Shown here: positions 9,079 through 17,175 of the stretch, one piece after another
Layout of the letters: each line of letters starts with the position of its first letter
Position numbering within the stretch: position 1 is the stretch's first letter
NCBI GenBank assembly: GCA_046160865.1
Contig: JBJXHG010000099.1
Span: forward strand, 1 to 23,120
Direction of reading: 5' to 3'
From: JBJXHG01 sp046160865
GTDB taxonomy: Bacteria > Planctomycetota > UBA1135 > GCA-002686595
Length of the DNA stretch: 23,120 bases
The notes under the pieces: generated by a model
The model's database searches: none
What the model saw: the letters and a program-made list of their open reading frames with translations, nothing else
What the model was told of the DNA's origin: nothing
Program-made: the position numbers and the translations under genes

Positions 9079-11493
9079 CTACTCGCCTTGCGCGAGCATG
9101 CGCGCGCGCAGAGCGGCGAGCGGCTGGAAGGCCGGATGCAGCTCCAGCGCCGCGTCGATCGTCGCGAGCGCCGCGTCGCGCTCCCCGACGCGCTGATAGC
9201 TCACGGCGAGCTCGTGCCAGATGTCGGGTCGATTGCCGTCGAGCGCGACGGAATGCGCCAAGTGATCGCAGCCGGCGCGCGCGTCGCCGATCTCGCGCAG
9301 CGCGATGCCACGATAGGCGTGCACGCCCGGATTCAACGGATCGACGGCGAGCAAGCGCACGAAGAACGGCAGCGCAGCGCGCATGTCGCCGCTCTGCATC
9401 TGCAATTGCCCGGAGTTGAGCAGCGCATCGACGTGTCGCGGATCGAGTGCGAGCGTCTGCTGCCAAGCCGCGCCGGCCTCGTCGAAGCAGCCGCGCATCG
9501 CGAGCGACACACCGAGCGTGTTGAAGATCTCCGGATGCGGCTCGATGCGCAGCGCGCGCCACATGTACGCCTCGCAACCCTCGAAGTCGCCCGTGAGGCG
9601 GCAAAGGGCGCCGAGCTCGTGCAGCGGCGCGGCTTGGTCCGGCTCCATGGCGGCCGCGCGTTCGAGCGCAGCGCGCGCAATCGCCGGATCGTAGGGCGAG
9701 AGCGTGGTCCCGGCCGTGGTGAGCGCATGGAACGAGTCGGGCCACAGCGCGAGCAGCGCTCCCGCCGCCGAGCGCGCCGACCGCTCGTCGCCGGCCTCGC
9801 CCGCGACGCGCGCGCGCACGACGTAGAAGAACGAGCGCGCGTGGCGCGAGCGCACAACGGCTTCGTTCAGCATCGTCACGGCGCGCCTCTGGTACTCGAG
9901 CCGTCGCATGACTTGTCGGCTCGGCGATTGGAGATAGAGCCCGACGCCGATCATGAAGAAGTCGAGCGAGCTCGCGTCCGGCCGCAGCAGCACGTCGACG
10001 TCCTGTGTGATGGCCTCGCGGCTCGCGAACGCGCGCAACGCATCGAACCCCGGCGATCGTGGCGCGGACGCGAGGATCCGCAGCGCTTCCTCGTCGCGCT
10101 GGTATCCGATGCGCGCCAGCGCGCGGCCGGCGAGTGCTTCGAGGCTTTCGGGATCGAGCGCGAGCGCGCGCACGAAGTCGTCGTCCGCGCCTTCCGACGC
10201 GAGCAGCTTCGTGTAGCCGTCGACGAGCGCGCGGTCGCGATCCTGCTCGCGCGCGACGAGCTCGGCGGCATACACGATGTCGCGCTCGGCCCACCATGTT
10301 CCTCCGAGCACCGCGGCGCAGAGCGTCGCGATGCCGAGCAAGCTCGCGAGCAGCGCCTGACGCGGCTCGCGGCGCGCCCAACGCAGCGCGCGTCCGTAGT
10401 ACGGAACCGGCCGGGCCGCGATCGGGCGTCCTTCCGCGCACGCTTCGAGGTCGTCGGCGAATGCCGCGGCGCTGCGGTAGCGGCGCGCGCGATCCCGTTC
10501 CAGGGCGGTGGCGACGACGACGGCGAGATCGCGCGGCACGTCCCGATTCACGGCGCGCGCGTCGGGCGCGGATTCCGACGCGATCGCGCGGAACAGCGCC
10601 ACCGGTGTCGGCGCGTCGAACGGGCGGCGCAGCGTCAAGCACTCGAACAGCGTCACGCCGAGCGCGTACACGTCCGTTTGCACGTCGGGTCGTGCACGTT
10701 CTCCGCTCACGATCTCCGGCGCGAGGAACGCGGGAGTTCCGGCGGTCTCGCCCGTGCGCGTGAGCGCGTGGCCGTCGGGCTCGTCGGCGATCGCCAGGCC
10801 GAAATCGACGAGCACGGGCGTGTCGTCGAGCGCGATGATCACGTTCGACGGCTTGACGTCGCGGTGCACGATGGAGCGCTCGTGTGCGGCGTGCAGCGCG
10901 CGCGCGATCTGCGCGACGCGGCGCGCGATCTCGAGCGGCGCCGTTCGCTCGCGCGCGCGGAATCCCGACGCATCGAGGAAGCGCACGCAGCCGAGCTCCT
11001 GCGCGCGCGCCTCCGCGATGTAGTGCGCGAGGTTTCGGCCCTCGACGTAGCGCATCGCGATCCAAGGTCGACCCGCGTCGACGCCCGTGCCGTAGACCGT
11101 CGCGATGCCGGGGTGATCGAAACGCGCCGCGAGCTCCGCTTCGCGCCGAAAGCGCGCGCGCGCCGAAGCGCTCGACAAGAGCTCCGCCGGCAGCACTTTC
11201 AACGCGACGCGGCGGTTGAGCGCTTCCTCGACGGCTTCGAGCACCACGCCCATTCCGCCGCGGCCGACCTCGCGCACCACGCGATACGGGCCGACGCGCT
11301 CGGGCTGCGGACCGCGATCCTGCGTCACAGACTCGAGTGCGAGCAGCGCCGACAACGCCGACGCGAGCTCGGGGCCGAGCTGTGGATGCTGGGCGGCGAA
11401 CTCCACCGGATCCGTGTCGTCGCCGCGGCGACGCCCGGCGAGGAACAGCTCGACGGCGTCCTCGGTGGATGTCGGCCGGGCGGCTTCGCTCAT
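9079..11493 (-). CDS. Membrane Ser/Thr protein kinase with TPR-like C-terminus, coupled to an ECF sigma factor
   Basis: Kinase domain about 70-350: Gly-rich loop VGRGGMG, Lys99, HRDVKPSN from 210, DFG at 230-232, GTPAFLAPE at 252-260. One membrane helix follows at about 379-399. The C-terminal half is rich in Ala/Leu helices with recurring TPR-like pairs (for example WHELAVSYQRVGERDAALATI), so it probably binds a protein or ligand on the far side of the membrane. The ATG at 11493 overlaps the TGA of the sigma-factor gene as ATGA, so translational coupling is very likely. In planctomycetes, ECF factors are commonly encoded next to such kinases, and the sigma factor is a likely phosphorylation target; that is inference from known pairs. 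Unlike the 729-3506 kinase it keeps the DFG motif, and the two are not close paralogs. Confidence 0.95.
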   Translation of the reverse strand: MSEAARPTSTEDAVELFLAGRRRGDDTDPVEFAAQHPQLGPELASALSALLALESVTQDRGPQPERVGPYRVVREVGRGGMGVVLEAVEEALNRRVALKVLPAELLSSASARARFRREAELAARFDHPGIATVYGTGVDAGRPWIAMRYVEGRNLAHYIAEARAQELGCVRFLDASGFRARERTAPLEIARRVAQIARALHAAHERSIVHRDVKPSNVIIALDDTPVLVDFGLAIADEPDGHALTRTGETAGTPAFLAPEIVSGERARPDVQTDVYALGVTLFECLTLRRPFDAPTPVALFRAIASESAPDARAVNRDVPRDLAVVVATALERDRARRYRSAAAFADDLEACAEGRPIAARPVPYYGRALRWARREPRQALLASLLGIATLCAAVLGGTWWAERDIVYAAELVAREQDRDRALVDGYTKLLASEGADDDFVRALALDPESLEALAGRALARIGYQRDEEALRILASAPRSPGFDALRAFASREAITQDVDVLLRPDASSLDFFMIGVGLYLQSPSRQVMRRLEYQRRAVTMLNEAVVRSRHARSFFYVVRARVAGEAGDERSARSAAGALLALWPDSFHALTTAGTTLSPYDPAIARAALERAAAMEPDQAAPLHELGALCRLTGDFEGCEAYMWRALRIEPHPEIFNTLGVSLAMRGCFDEAGAAWQQTLALDPRHVDALLNSGQLQMQSGDMRAALPFFVRLLAVDPLNPGVHAYRGIALREIGDARAGCDHLAHSVALDGNRPDIWHELAVSYQRVGERDAALATIDAALELHPAFQPLAALRARMLAQGE

Positions 11494-12122
11494 GCGCGCT
11501 CACCGGCGCTCTCCGCAGCCAGCGACTCGAGCGCCGGCCGCAAGCGCACGAGTGCGCGCACGAAGCGCTTGCTCGCGGCGGCGGGCGTGATCGCGAGCTC
11601 GAGCGCCGCTTCGTCGTTCGACAAGCCCTCGAAGTGCCGCAGCGCGACGATCTCGCGGTCGAGCTCGTCGAGGTCCTCCAGTGCGGCGAGCACCCGCGCG
11701 CGCAACTCTTCGCGCCGCGCGGCCTGTGTCGGCGAGGTTTGGCTCGCGAGGAACGCATGCGCGATGCCGATCGCGCTGATGCTCGCGCGGCTGTGTGTCC
11801 CGACCTCGCGCTCTGCGTCGCGCATTTGCGCGCCGAGATGCCGGCGCTGCGCTTGCGCGAGTGCTTGCGCCGTCGTGAGCCGCAGCCACACGCTCAAGGG
11901 CAGCGCGTCCTGCGCGCACCACTCCTCGAAACGGCGCACGACCTCGAGCCACGCTTCTTGCACGACGTCGGCGGGATCGAGGCGACGCCGCAGTGCCGCG
12001 TCGAGCCGCAGCTCGACCATGCGCACGAGGCGCGGCTGGTGGAGCTGGAACAGCTCCGACAGCGCACGCGAGTCGCCGTCGCGCGCGCGCGCGACGAGTT
12101 GTTCGATCACGACGGAGTCCAT
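11490..12122 (-). CDS. ECF RNA polymerase sigma factor (planctomycete kinase-associated type)
   Basis: About 210 aa, near the normal ECF length. Region 2 shows RARDGDSRALSELFQLHQPRL and LDPADVVQEAWLEV (the core-binding and -10 recognition part). Region 4 shows LDELDREIVALRHFEGLSNDEAALEL followed by ITPAAASKRFVRALVRLRP, the -35 recognition helix-turn-helix. The frame is open upstream of 12122, but the extra residues are Arg/Pro-rich and unlike the family; MDSVVIEQLVARARDGD is the usual start. No anti-sigma gene is present. The partner is the membrane kinase encoded directly downstream with an ATGA overlap, so control by phosphorylation is plausible. The target promoters are not known. It is divergent from the SUI1-family gene across a 155-bp gap. 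Confidence 0.93.
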   Translation of the reverse strand: MDSVVIEQLVARARDGDSRALSELFQLHQPRLVRMVELRLDAALRRRLDPADVVQEAWLEVVRRFEEWCAQDALPLSVWLRLTTAQALAQAQRRHLGAQMRDAEREVGTHSRASISAIGIAHAFLASQTSPTQAARREELRARVLAALEDLDELDREIVALRHFEGLSNDEAALELAITPAAASKRFVRALVRLRPALESLAAESAGERA

Positions 12123-12277
12123 GGCGGCGAGGCGATTGTAGAAGGCGCGCCGGAACCGTGCAGGGTGGCGAGGGCGGATGCTCGTGGAGGATCCTGAGCG
12201 CGGTGCTCGCTGGCCGAATCGCGCGCGGCGCGTGCTTGACGGCGTGCCGCGCGCGCGGACGATCTGCGTCTCGATCC

Positions 12278-12694
12278 ATGACACGCCGCGAGCCGAAACC
12301 GACGCCCGAACCCGCTCCGCACGAGGGCGGTCTGAAGCACAATCCGTTCGCGGCGCTGCGCGCGAAGCAAGCCGACCTTCCGCCCGCGAGCACGAACGAC
12401 GGCGTGTGCGGTGCGGAGAGCGACGAGCGAGCGACGAACTCGCCGACTGCGACGCGCGCGCGCGTCACGGTGCGCCGCGAGCGCGTGGGCCGCGGCGGCA
12501 AGACGGTGACGATCGTCGAAGGTCCCGGCATCGCGGGCCGCGACGTCGAGGCGCTCGCACGCGACATCGCGCGCGCTCTCGGAACCGGAGCGCGCGCGGA
12601 AGCTGGCGCGCTCGTCGTGCAGGGCGATCAGAGCGACCGCTTGGTCGCGTGGCTCGGCGCGCGCGGCTTTTCCAACGTGACGCGCGGCAACTGA
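12278..12694 (+). CDS. SUI1/eIF1-family protein (YciH-like putative translation factor)
   Basis: 138 aa. The N-terminal half (1-65) is Pro/Thr-rich and looks disordered (HNPFAALRAK is the only recognisable element). The C-terminal half matches the SUI1 fold: RRERVGRGGKTVTIVEG, then GTGARAEAGALVVQGDQSDRLVAWLGARGFSNV. In eukaryotes and archaea SUI1/eIF1 acts in start-codon selection on the small ribosomal subunit; bacterial YciH proteins are less well understood and have been linked to initiation fidelity. The start at ATG 12278 is chosen because the upstream in-frame sequence is Arg-rich and overlaps the divergent sigma-factor gene. It converges with the sulfatase gene, only 21 bp apart stop to stop, with no obvious terminator. 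Confidence 0.9.
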   Translation: MTRREPKPTPEPAPHEGGLKHNPFAALRAKQADLPPASTNDGVCGAESDERATNSPTATRARVTVRRERVGRGGKTVTIVEGPGIAGRDVEALARDIARALGTGARAEAGALVVQGDQSDRLVAWLGARGFSNVTRGN

Positions 12695-12715
12695 ACTCCG
12701 CGCCGTCGCGTCAGC

Positions 12716-14338
12716 TCACAGGCCGCTCCAATTCACGAGCTGCTCGTAGAGCACGCCCAGCTCGGCGAGCGACGCTGGGCCGGTCACGGGACACGGCGGC
12801 GTCGCGCACGGCGGACACGGATTCGGCAGCGACGGCACGCACGCGCACGACGGCGCGCCGAGAGGCAACGGACAGAGCGCGGCGTCGCAGAAGAGATCCG
12901 AGAGCTCGTCCGGGTCGGTTGGAAGGAAGAATCCTTGTTGCCACGCCAAGCTCGCGGAGACTCCGCGGACGCCGGGTGCGGCAGGTGTGCCGCCGGAATA
13001 CAGACTGATGTACTTGAACACGCCGTCCGTGATGCCGCGGATGTGTTGGCGGAGCTGTGGTGCTTCCGTCGCACTCGGCGTGAACGGCCCGTTCGGATCG
13101 AAGAGCTCGGTGAACGCGTAGGTGCGCGCGCTCGGCGCCGTCGGCTGATCGATCATGTGCTTGAAGCTGACTCCGTCTTGGGTGGGCGGATTCGAGGCCG
13201 TTGCATCCGCACCGGTGAGATCGGCGATCGTGCTCCAGAAGTCGACGGCGCTGACGAGCCCGTTGCACGTGGCGCCGCGATTCTCCGGCGCGACCGATGC
13301 GCCGGAGACGATCAGCGGAACTCGGACGCCGTACTCGTACGTCGTGCGCTTGCCGTGTCCCGTGATCGGCCAGCTGTCGAGCGGACACGGCAGCAAGTTG
13401 CTGACGGATCCGTTGTCGCCGACCACGATGATGGTCGTGTTCGCGCGCACTGGGGCCGGCAGTCCGTTGACCATGACTCCGATGACGGAGTCGATCGCCT
13501 CGACCATCCACGAGTAGCACGCGTGATAGCTCGGAGACGATTCGCCGACCTGGTCGCCGGGTACGAGACCCGCCGCGGTCACGGCTTGCTGCGTCGCCGG
13601 GGACAGATAACGCCGCGCCGGCACCTGGTGCGGCGTGTGCGGCGGCGAGAAGCACACGTACGCGAAGAACGGACCCGGTTGGTTGAGCATCCACCTCGAG
13701 GCTCGAGCTTGGACGACCGAAGCCTCCCATGTCGCCGGGCTGTACGGCCCCGACGGCGATCCAACCCAACTCGGAGTCAACGGACTCTGTGGCGCGTCGA
13801 CCAGCAACCAATGGAAGTGGTCTCCGATGTTCGCCATGTGGCCGAAGAAGCGATCGAATCCGTTGCGCAGCGGATGATCGAAGTTCGTCGTCTCGTCCTC
13901 GTGGTCGGCCAGGTGCCACTTGCCGAACGCTCCGCTCGTGTAATGGACTCCGGTCTGTTCGAAGCCGTGCGCGAGCATCTCCGGAATGAAGATCTCGTCA
14001 TCGGGGAGCGTGTAACCGACGCCACCGTGCCCCTCGGCGATGTAGCCCATGCCGGTCCGAAACGCGTAGCGGCCGGTCATGAACGCCGCGCGACTTGGAC
14101 TGCACATCGGATTCGCGTACGCGCGGGTGAAGAGGATCCCTTGTGCGCGCAACGCGTCGAGGTTCGGAGTCGGCGCGACGAACGGGCCGGAATGGCCGTA
14201 CAGCGCGAGCTGCTCTGTGCCCAGATCGTCGAGCACGATCATCAGGATGTTCTGCGGCGGCGCGCTCTGCGCGGACGGACTCGCCGATGCAGATAGGAGG
14301 GGACTGACAGTTACGGCGAGGACGGCGAACGGCGGCAT
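12716..14338 (-). CDS. Secreted type I (formylglycine) sulfatase
   Basis: About 540 aa. The N-terminus is a signal peptide (MPPFAVLAVTVSPLLSASAS, cleavage near AQSA|P). Family hallmarks are in order: metal-binding VLDDLG (37-38 DD), the CSPSR catalytic motif with Cys79 (converted to formylglycine), GKWHL at 139-143, SPPH near 231-234, DNG at 308-310 and HGK at 328-330. This supports hydrolysis of sulfate esters outside the cytoplasm. The substrate cannot be deduced. The protein ends in a Cys/Pro-rich tail (CPPCATPPCPVTGPA). No formylglycine-generating enzyme is in the window, so maturation must come from elsewhere. Start chosen at ATG 14338; an in-frame extension upstream to 14626 is Arg-rich and crosses the next gene. 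Confidence 0.93.
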   Translation of the reverse strand: MPPFAVLAVTVSPLLSASASPSAQSAPPQNILMIVLDDLGTEQLALYGHSGPFVAPTPNLDALRAQGILFTRAYANPMCSPSRAAFMTGRYAFRTGMGYIAEGHGGVGYTLPDDEIFIPEMLAHGFEQTGVHYTSGAFGKWHLADHEDETTNFDHPLRNGFDRFFGHMANIGDHFHWLLVDAPQSPLTPSWVGSPSGPYSPATWEASVVQARASRWMLNQPGPFFAYVCFSPPHTPHQVPARRYLSPATQQAVTAAGLVPGDQVGESSPSYHACYSWMVEAIDSVIGVMVNGLPAPVRANTTIIVVGDNGSVSNLLPCPLDSWPITGHGKRTTYEYGVRVPLIVSGASVAPENRGATCNGLVSAVDFWSTIADLTGADATASNPPTQDGVSFKHMIDQPTAPSARTYAFTELFDPNGPFTPSATEAPQLRQHIRGITDGVFKYISLYSGGTPAAPGVRGVSASLAWQQGFFLPTDPDELSDLFCDAALCPLPLGAPSCACVPSLPNPCPPCATPPCPVTGPASLAELGVLYEQLVNWSGL

Positions 14339-14528
14339 GCGCGGGCTCCGGCGGGGGGACAGGGCGAGGCTTTGGTGCGGTGCGCGATCCGAGTCTACCG
14401 GCAGTGCGATCGCGTAGGGGTCGCTGTGTGTGCGCGATCGTGTGACGCGTGGCGACAGATCGTTCGCGGGCACACCGCGAGCACCCACTCGGTCGCGGGA
14501 CGGCGAGGCGCGTGATCGCGAGACCGCG

Positions 14529-16175
14529 CTACATCTCCGCCAAATACGCGTGCGCGAACTGCACGGCCATCGAGCCTTCGCCGACGGCCGATGCGACGCG
14601 CTTGACCGAGCCCGCGCGGGCGTCACCGGCCGCGAACACGCCGCGCCGGCTCGTCTCGAGCAAGTACGGCTCGCGCTGCGTCGTAGCGCCGGACGAGCGC
14701 GTCACGTCGCGACCCGTCAGGATGAACCCGTCCTCGTCGGTCTCGATCTCCTCGGGGAGCCATTCGGTGCGCGGCACCGCGCCGATGAAGCTGAACATCG
14801 ACTGCACGTCGAGTGCGCTCTTCTCGCCGGTCTTGCGATTCGCGATCTCGATCGCGGCGAGGTGATCGTCGCCGTGCATGGCGTGCACGTGCGTGCTGCA
14901 CAAGAGCTCGATGTTGTCCGTCTGCTCGATGCGCTGCGCGAGGTAGCTCGACATGTTCTTGTACAGATCGTCGCCACGGATCAAGTGGAACACTCGCCGC
15001 GCTTGCGAGGCGAGGAAGACCGCGGCTTGGCCCGCCGAGTTGCCTCCGCCGATCACGACGACTTCGGTGCCGCGGCAGAGCTGCGCTTCGTTGAACGTCG
15101 CGGCGTAGTAGACGCCGCGGCCTTCGAACTTCTCGCAGCCGTCGACTTCGAGCCGGCGATAGTCCGCACCGGTCGCGATGAGCAGGCACTTCGCGACGAC
15201 GGTCTCACCGCTGTCGAGCGTCAGCACCGAGTAGCGCTTGTCGAACGAGAGCTGTGCGACCGGCGACGGAACGGACAGCCGCGCGCCGAACTTGTTCGCT
15301 TGCATCACGGCGCGATCGGTTAGCTCGCCGCCGGTGATGCCGGTCGGGAACCCGAGATAGTTCTCGATGCGCATGCTCATGCCGGCCTGTCCGCCGGGCG
15401 CGGTGCGTTCGAGCAGTACCGTGTTCAGGCCTTCCGACGCTCCGTACACCGCCGCCGCGAGCCCGGCCGGTCCCGCACCGACGACGGCGAGGTCGAACAC
15501 GGACTTCTCGAGCGGGCGGCGGATGCCGATCGCATCGGCGAGCTCGCGATTCGTCGGGTTGCGCAGCAGCACTTGCTGTCCGAACGCGACGACCGGCGTC
15601 TCGGCGGCGCTCACGCCAAAGTGCGCGAGCAGCGCTTGGACGTCGGGATCCGACTCGAGGTCGAGCCAAGTGAAGAGCTGACGATTCTTCGCCAGGAACT
15701 CGCGGATGCGAAACGTGTCGCGTGAGTAGCGCGAGCCGATCACGCGCAAGCCGGTGAAGTCATGGCACTCGCGCAGGAGCTGCCGGCGCGCGAGGAACGC
15801 CTGCAGGACGATGTCGCTGAGCTTCGGGCATTGCGCGAGCATCTGCCGCAGTGCTGCCGCCGAGACCTCGTACGCCTGCGTCGCGCCGCGCGTGACCGCG
15901 GTGATGATCGACGGATTGCCGGTCAGGTGCGATACGTCGCCCGTGAACCCGCCCGCCCGGTGGACGGTGATCGTCTTCGGCGCATCGCCGGAAGTATCGA
16001 GGATCTCGATGGCACCCGACGTGATCACGAAGAACTTGAAGTCGCGATCGCCGGCGGCAATCAGCGTCTCGCCGTCTCCGAACGAGCGCAGCTGCGAGTG
16101 CGCGCAGTGACTCAAGTCGGCGATCAGCGACTCCTCGAGCGTCGGAAAGGCGACTTCTTCCAGTGCGTGGCTCAT
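14529..16175 (-). CDS. cNMP-binding domain / glutaredoxin-like / thioredoxin-reductase-like FAD oxidoreductase fusion
   Basis: 548 aa. Residues 1-125 match a cyclic-nucleotide-binding (CRP-like sensor) domain (FKFFVITSGAIEIL, GGFTGDVSHLTGNPSI). Residues 140-220 look glutaredoxin-like (LRVIGSRYSRDTFRIREFL...ETPVVAF) but lack an active-site Cys at SRYSRDT. From about 226 it is a thioredoxin-reductase-type FAD/NAD(P) oxidoreductase: FAD motif GAGPAG at 233-238, GGQAGMSMRIENYLGFP, ATGA at 335-338, NAD(P) motif GGGNSAG at 376-382, and a C-terminal FAAGDAR. The usual CxxC redox pair between the nucleotide motifs is missing (YYAATFNEAQLC at 356-367), so it is probably not a canonical thioredoxin reductase. 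GAGGAA lies 6 nt upstream of ATG 16175. An HutD-family gene precedes it by 81 bp on the same strand, so the two may be cotranscribed. Input may be a cyclic nucleotide; the electron acceptor is unknown. Confidence 0.9.
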   Translation of the reverse strand: MSHALEEVAFPTLEESLIADLSHCAHSQLRSFGDGETLIAAGDRDFKFFVITSGAIEILDTSGDAPKTITVHRAGGFTGDVSHLTGNPSIITAVTRGATQAYEVSAAALRQMLAQCPKLSDIVLQAFLARRQLLRECHDFTGLRVIGSRYSRDTFRIREFLAKNRQLFTWLDLESDPDVQALLAHFGVSAAETPVVAFGQQVLLRNPTNRELADAIGIRRPLEKSVFDLAVVGAGPAGLAAAVYGASEGLNTVLLERTAPGGQAGMSMRIENYLGFPTGITGGELTDRAVMQANKFGARLSVPSPVAQLSFDKRYSVLTLDSGETVVAKCLLIATGADYRRLEVDGCEKFEGRGVYYAATFNEAQLCRGTEVVVIGGGNSAGQAAVFLASQARRVFHLIRGDDLYKNMSSYLAQRIEQTDNIELLCSTHVHAMHGDDHLAAIEIANRKTGEKSALDVQSMFSFIGAVPRTEWLPEEIETDEDGFILTGRDVTRSSGATTQREPYLLETSRRGVFAAGDARAGSVKRVASAVGEGSMAVQFAHAYLAEM

Positions 16176-16256
16176 GGCGGGTTCCTCGTGCGTTCGCGCG
16201 CCAGACGCGCCGGAGCATGATGTCGGCCGCGCGAGAATTTGGCGAGCGCGCGCCAC

Positions 16257-16901
16257 TCAATCCGCGTCGTCCGCGCGCGCGATGCGAACGAGGATCACGC
16301 CCGCGTCGTCCGCGCGCCCCGAGAGCTCGACGTCGGCGCCGTCGGCAGCGCCGCGGATCCAGAGCACCTCGCGCGCGGCGAGAGCGAACGGCTCGTCCTC
16401 ACCGGTGACGCGTGCGAGCACGCTGCCGGACAGCACGCACACGAGCGCGTCCTGCGCGTCGAGCGCCTCGATCACGCGGCGCCGGCGCAGGCGCGAAACC
16501 TGCACGTCCGCTCGATGCCGGTCGCGCCGCACGAGCACGTTGAGGTCCGCGACGGGACCGCCGTCGAGCTCTCCGCTCGTCGGCCAGTCGCCGGAGAAGA
16601 GATACGGCTCGAGCGGTCGGACGTAGGCGCGCGCCGCGTCTCTGCCGTGCGTGAGCGCGAGACCGCGGCCAGCGGTGACGACGAGGATGCGGTCGAAGCC
16701 CGGGAACGCGGAGAACGGACCGTTTTCGTCGATCGCGGCGCGCGACACACGCCAATCGAAGTCGCCGCGCTGGAAAGTGGCGTGCGGTGGCCAGAGCGCG
16801 AGCTCCTCGGTGACACCGCGACCGTTCTTCCACGGCAAGTGCCGAAAGTCCGTCTCCCGAAGATGCAGGACCTCGCGCTTCCGATCGTGAGTCGAGTCCA
16901 T
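16257..16901 (-). CDS. HutD/Ves-family protein
   Basis: About 214 aa from ATG 16901. Conserved family signatures are clear: LPWKNGRGVTEELALWP at about 22-38, FDWRVSRAAIDENGPFSAFPGFDRILVVTAGRG at about 48-80, and a later beta-rich stretch (VCVLSGSV). HutD/Ves proteins are cupin-fold, probably cytoplasmic. HutD is tied to histidine utilisation in pseudomonads, and Ves to cold stress in E. coli. No hut genes are in the window, so neither role can be assigned. The first codon is uncertain: a GTG three codons upstream is possible, and there is no strong RBS. Further upstream the frame runs into the palindromic elements, so longer starts are unlikely. A nested mobile element begins a few tens of bases upstream and may affect its promoter. 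Confidence 0.88.
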   Translation of the reverse strand: MDSTHDRKREVLHLRETDFRHLPWKNGRGVTEELALWPPHATFQRGDFDWRVSRAAIDENGPFSAFPGFDRILVVTAGRGLALTHGRDAARAYVRPLEPYLFSGDWPTSGELDGGPVADLNVLVRRDRHRADVQVSRLRRRRVIEALDAQDALVCVLSGSVLARVTGEDEPFALAAREVLWIRGAADGADVELSGRADDAGVILVRIARADDAD

Positions 16902-16939
16902 GACGCGCACATTGTTCGCATCGAGCTCGGGAACGCGAG

Positions 16940-17175
16940 CCCGTATCTCCCACTGCGTCGGGCCGCGGTCGCGCCAACTCGTTCGGAGCAAGCAGCCCGT
17001 GGTGAAAGTCATTCGGCGCGAAAGTGGCCCGTTCGCATCGGCGCGGCGTCGCGCGATCCTCGGCGAATCGCGAGGATTCGCCTGCGGTCGCGCTGCTTGC
17101 TCCGACGCGAGCGAGCCACTTTCGCGCTCGAAGCACTTTCACCACGGGCTGCAAGGCGTTGCGGCGGGATCGACC
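16940..17175. mobile_element. Family B palindromic element, truncated and interrupted by a family A element
   Basis: The outer parts, 16940-16992 and 17156-17175, align with the left half of the intact B copy at 22823-22896. Matches include CCCG(T/C)AT(C/T)TC at the end, GCGCCA and GTTCGGAGCAAG before the interruption, then GCGTTGC and ATCGACC after it. Only one single-base gap is needed on the left. Similarity stops at about 17175-17185, so the right half of B is lost or diverged. No coding potential is suggested. Confidence 0.65.
16993..17151. mobile_element. Family A palindromic MITE-like element, copy 1 (159 bp), with 4-bp target duplication
   Basis: The ends are perfect 17-bp inverted repeats: CAGCCCGTGGTGAAAGT and its reverse complement. 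The arms continue to pair imperfectly (GCGCGAAAGTGGC pairs with GCCACTTTCGCGC). An apical stem GGCGAATC (17062-17069) pairs with GATTCGCC (17075-17082) around loop GCGAG, exactly at the element midpoint. It is flanked by a direct repeat CAAG (16989-16992 and 17152-17155), as expected of a 4-bp target-site duplication. A second copy at 22660 aligns without gaps, at about 87% identity by hand count. No transposase is encoded, so mobilisation in trans is inferred. Confidence 0.8.

Noticed and set aside
8992..12141. Plus-strand open frame of over 1000 codons opposite the sigma-kinase pair
   Set aside because: It is opposite genes with certain family motifs and has low-complexity Arg/Ala/Glu composition.
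14339..14626. Extended N-terminus for the sulfatase
   Set aside because: The extra 96 residues are Arg/Ser-rich, would overlap the oxidoreductase gene, and would bury a good signal peptide at 14338.
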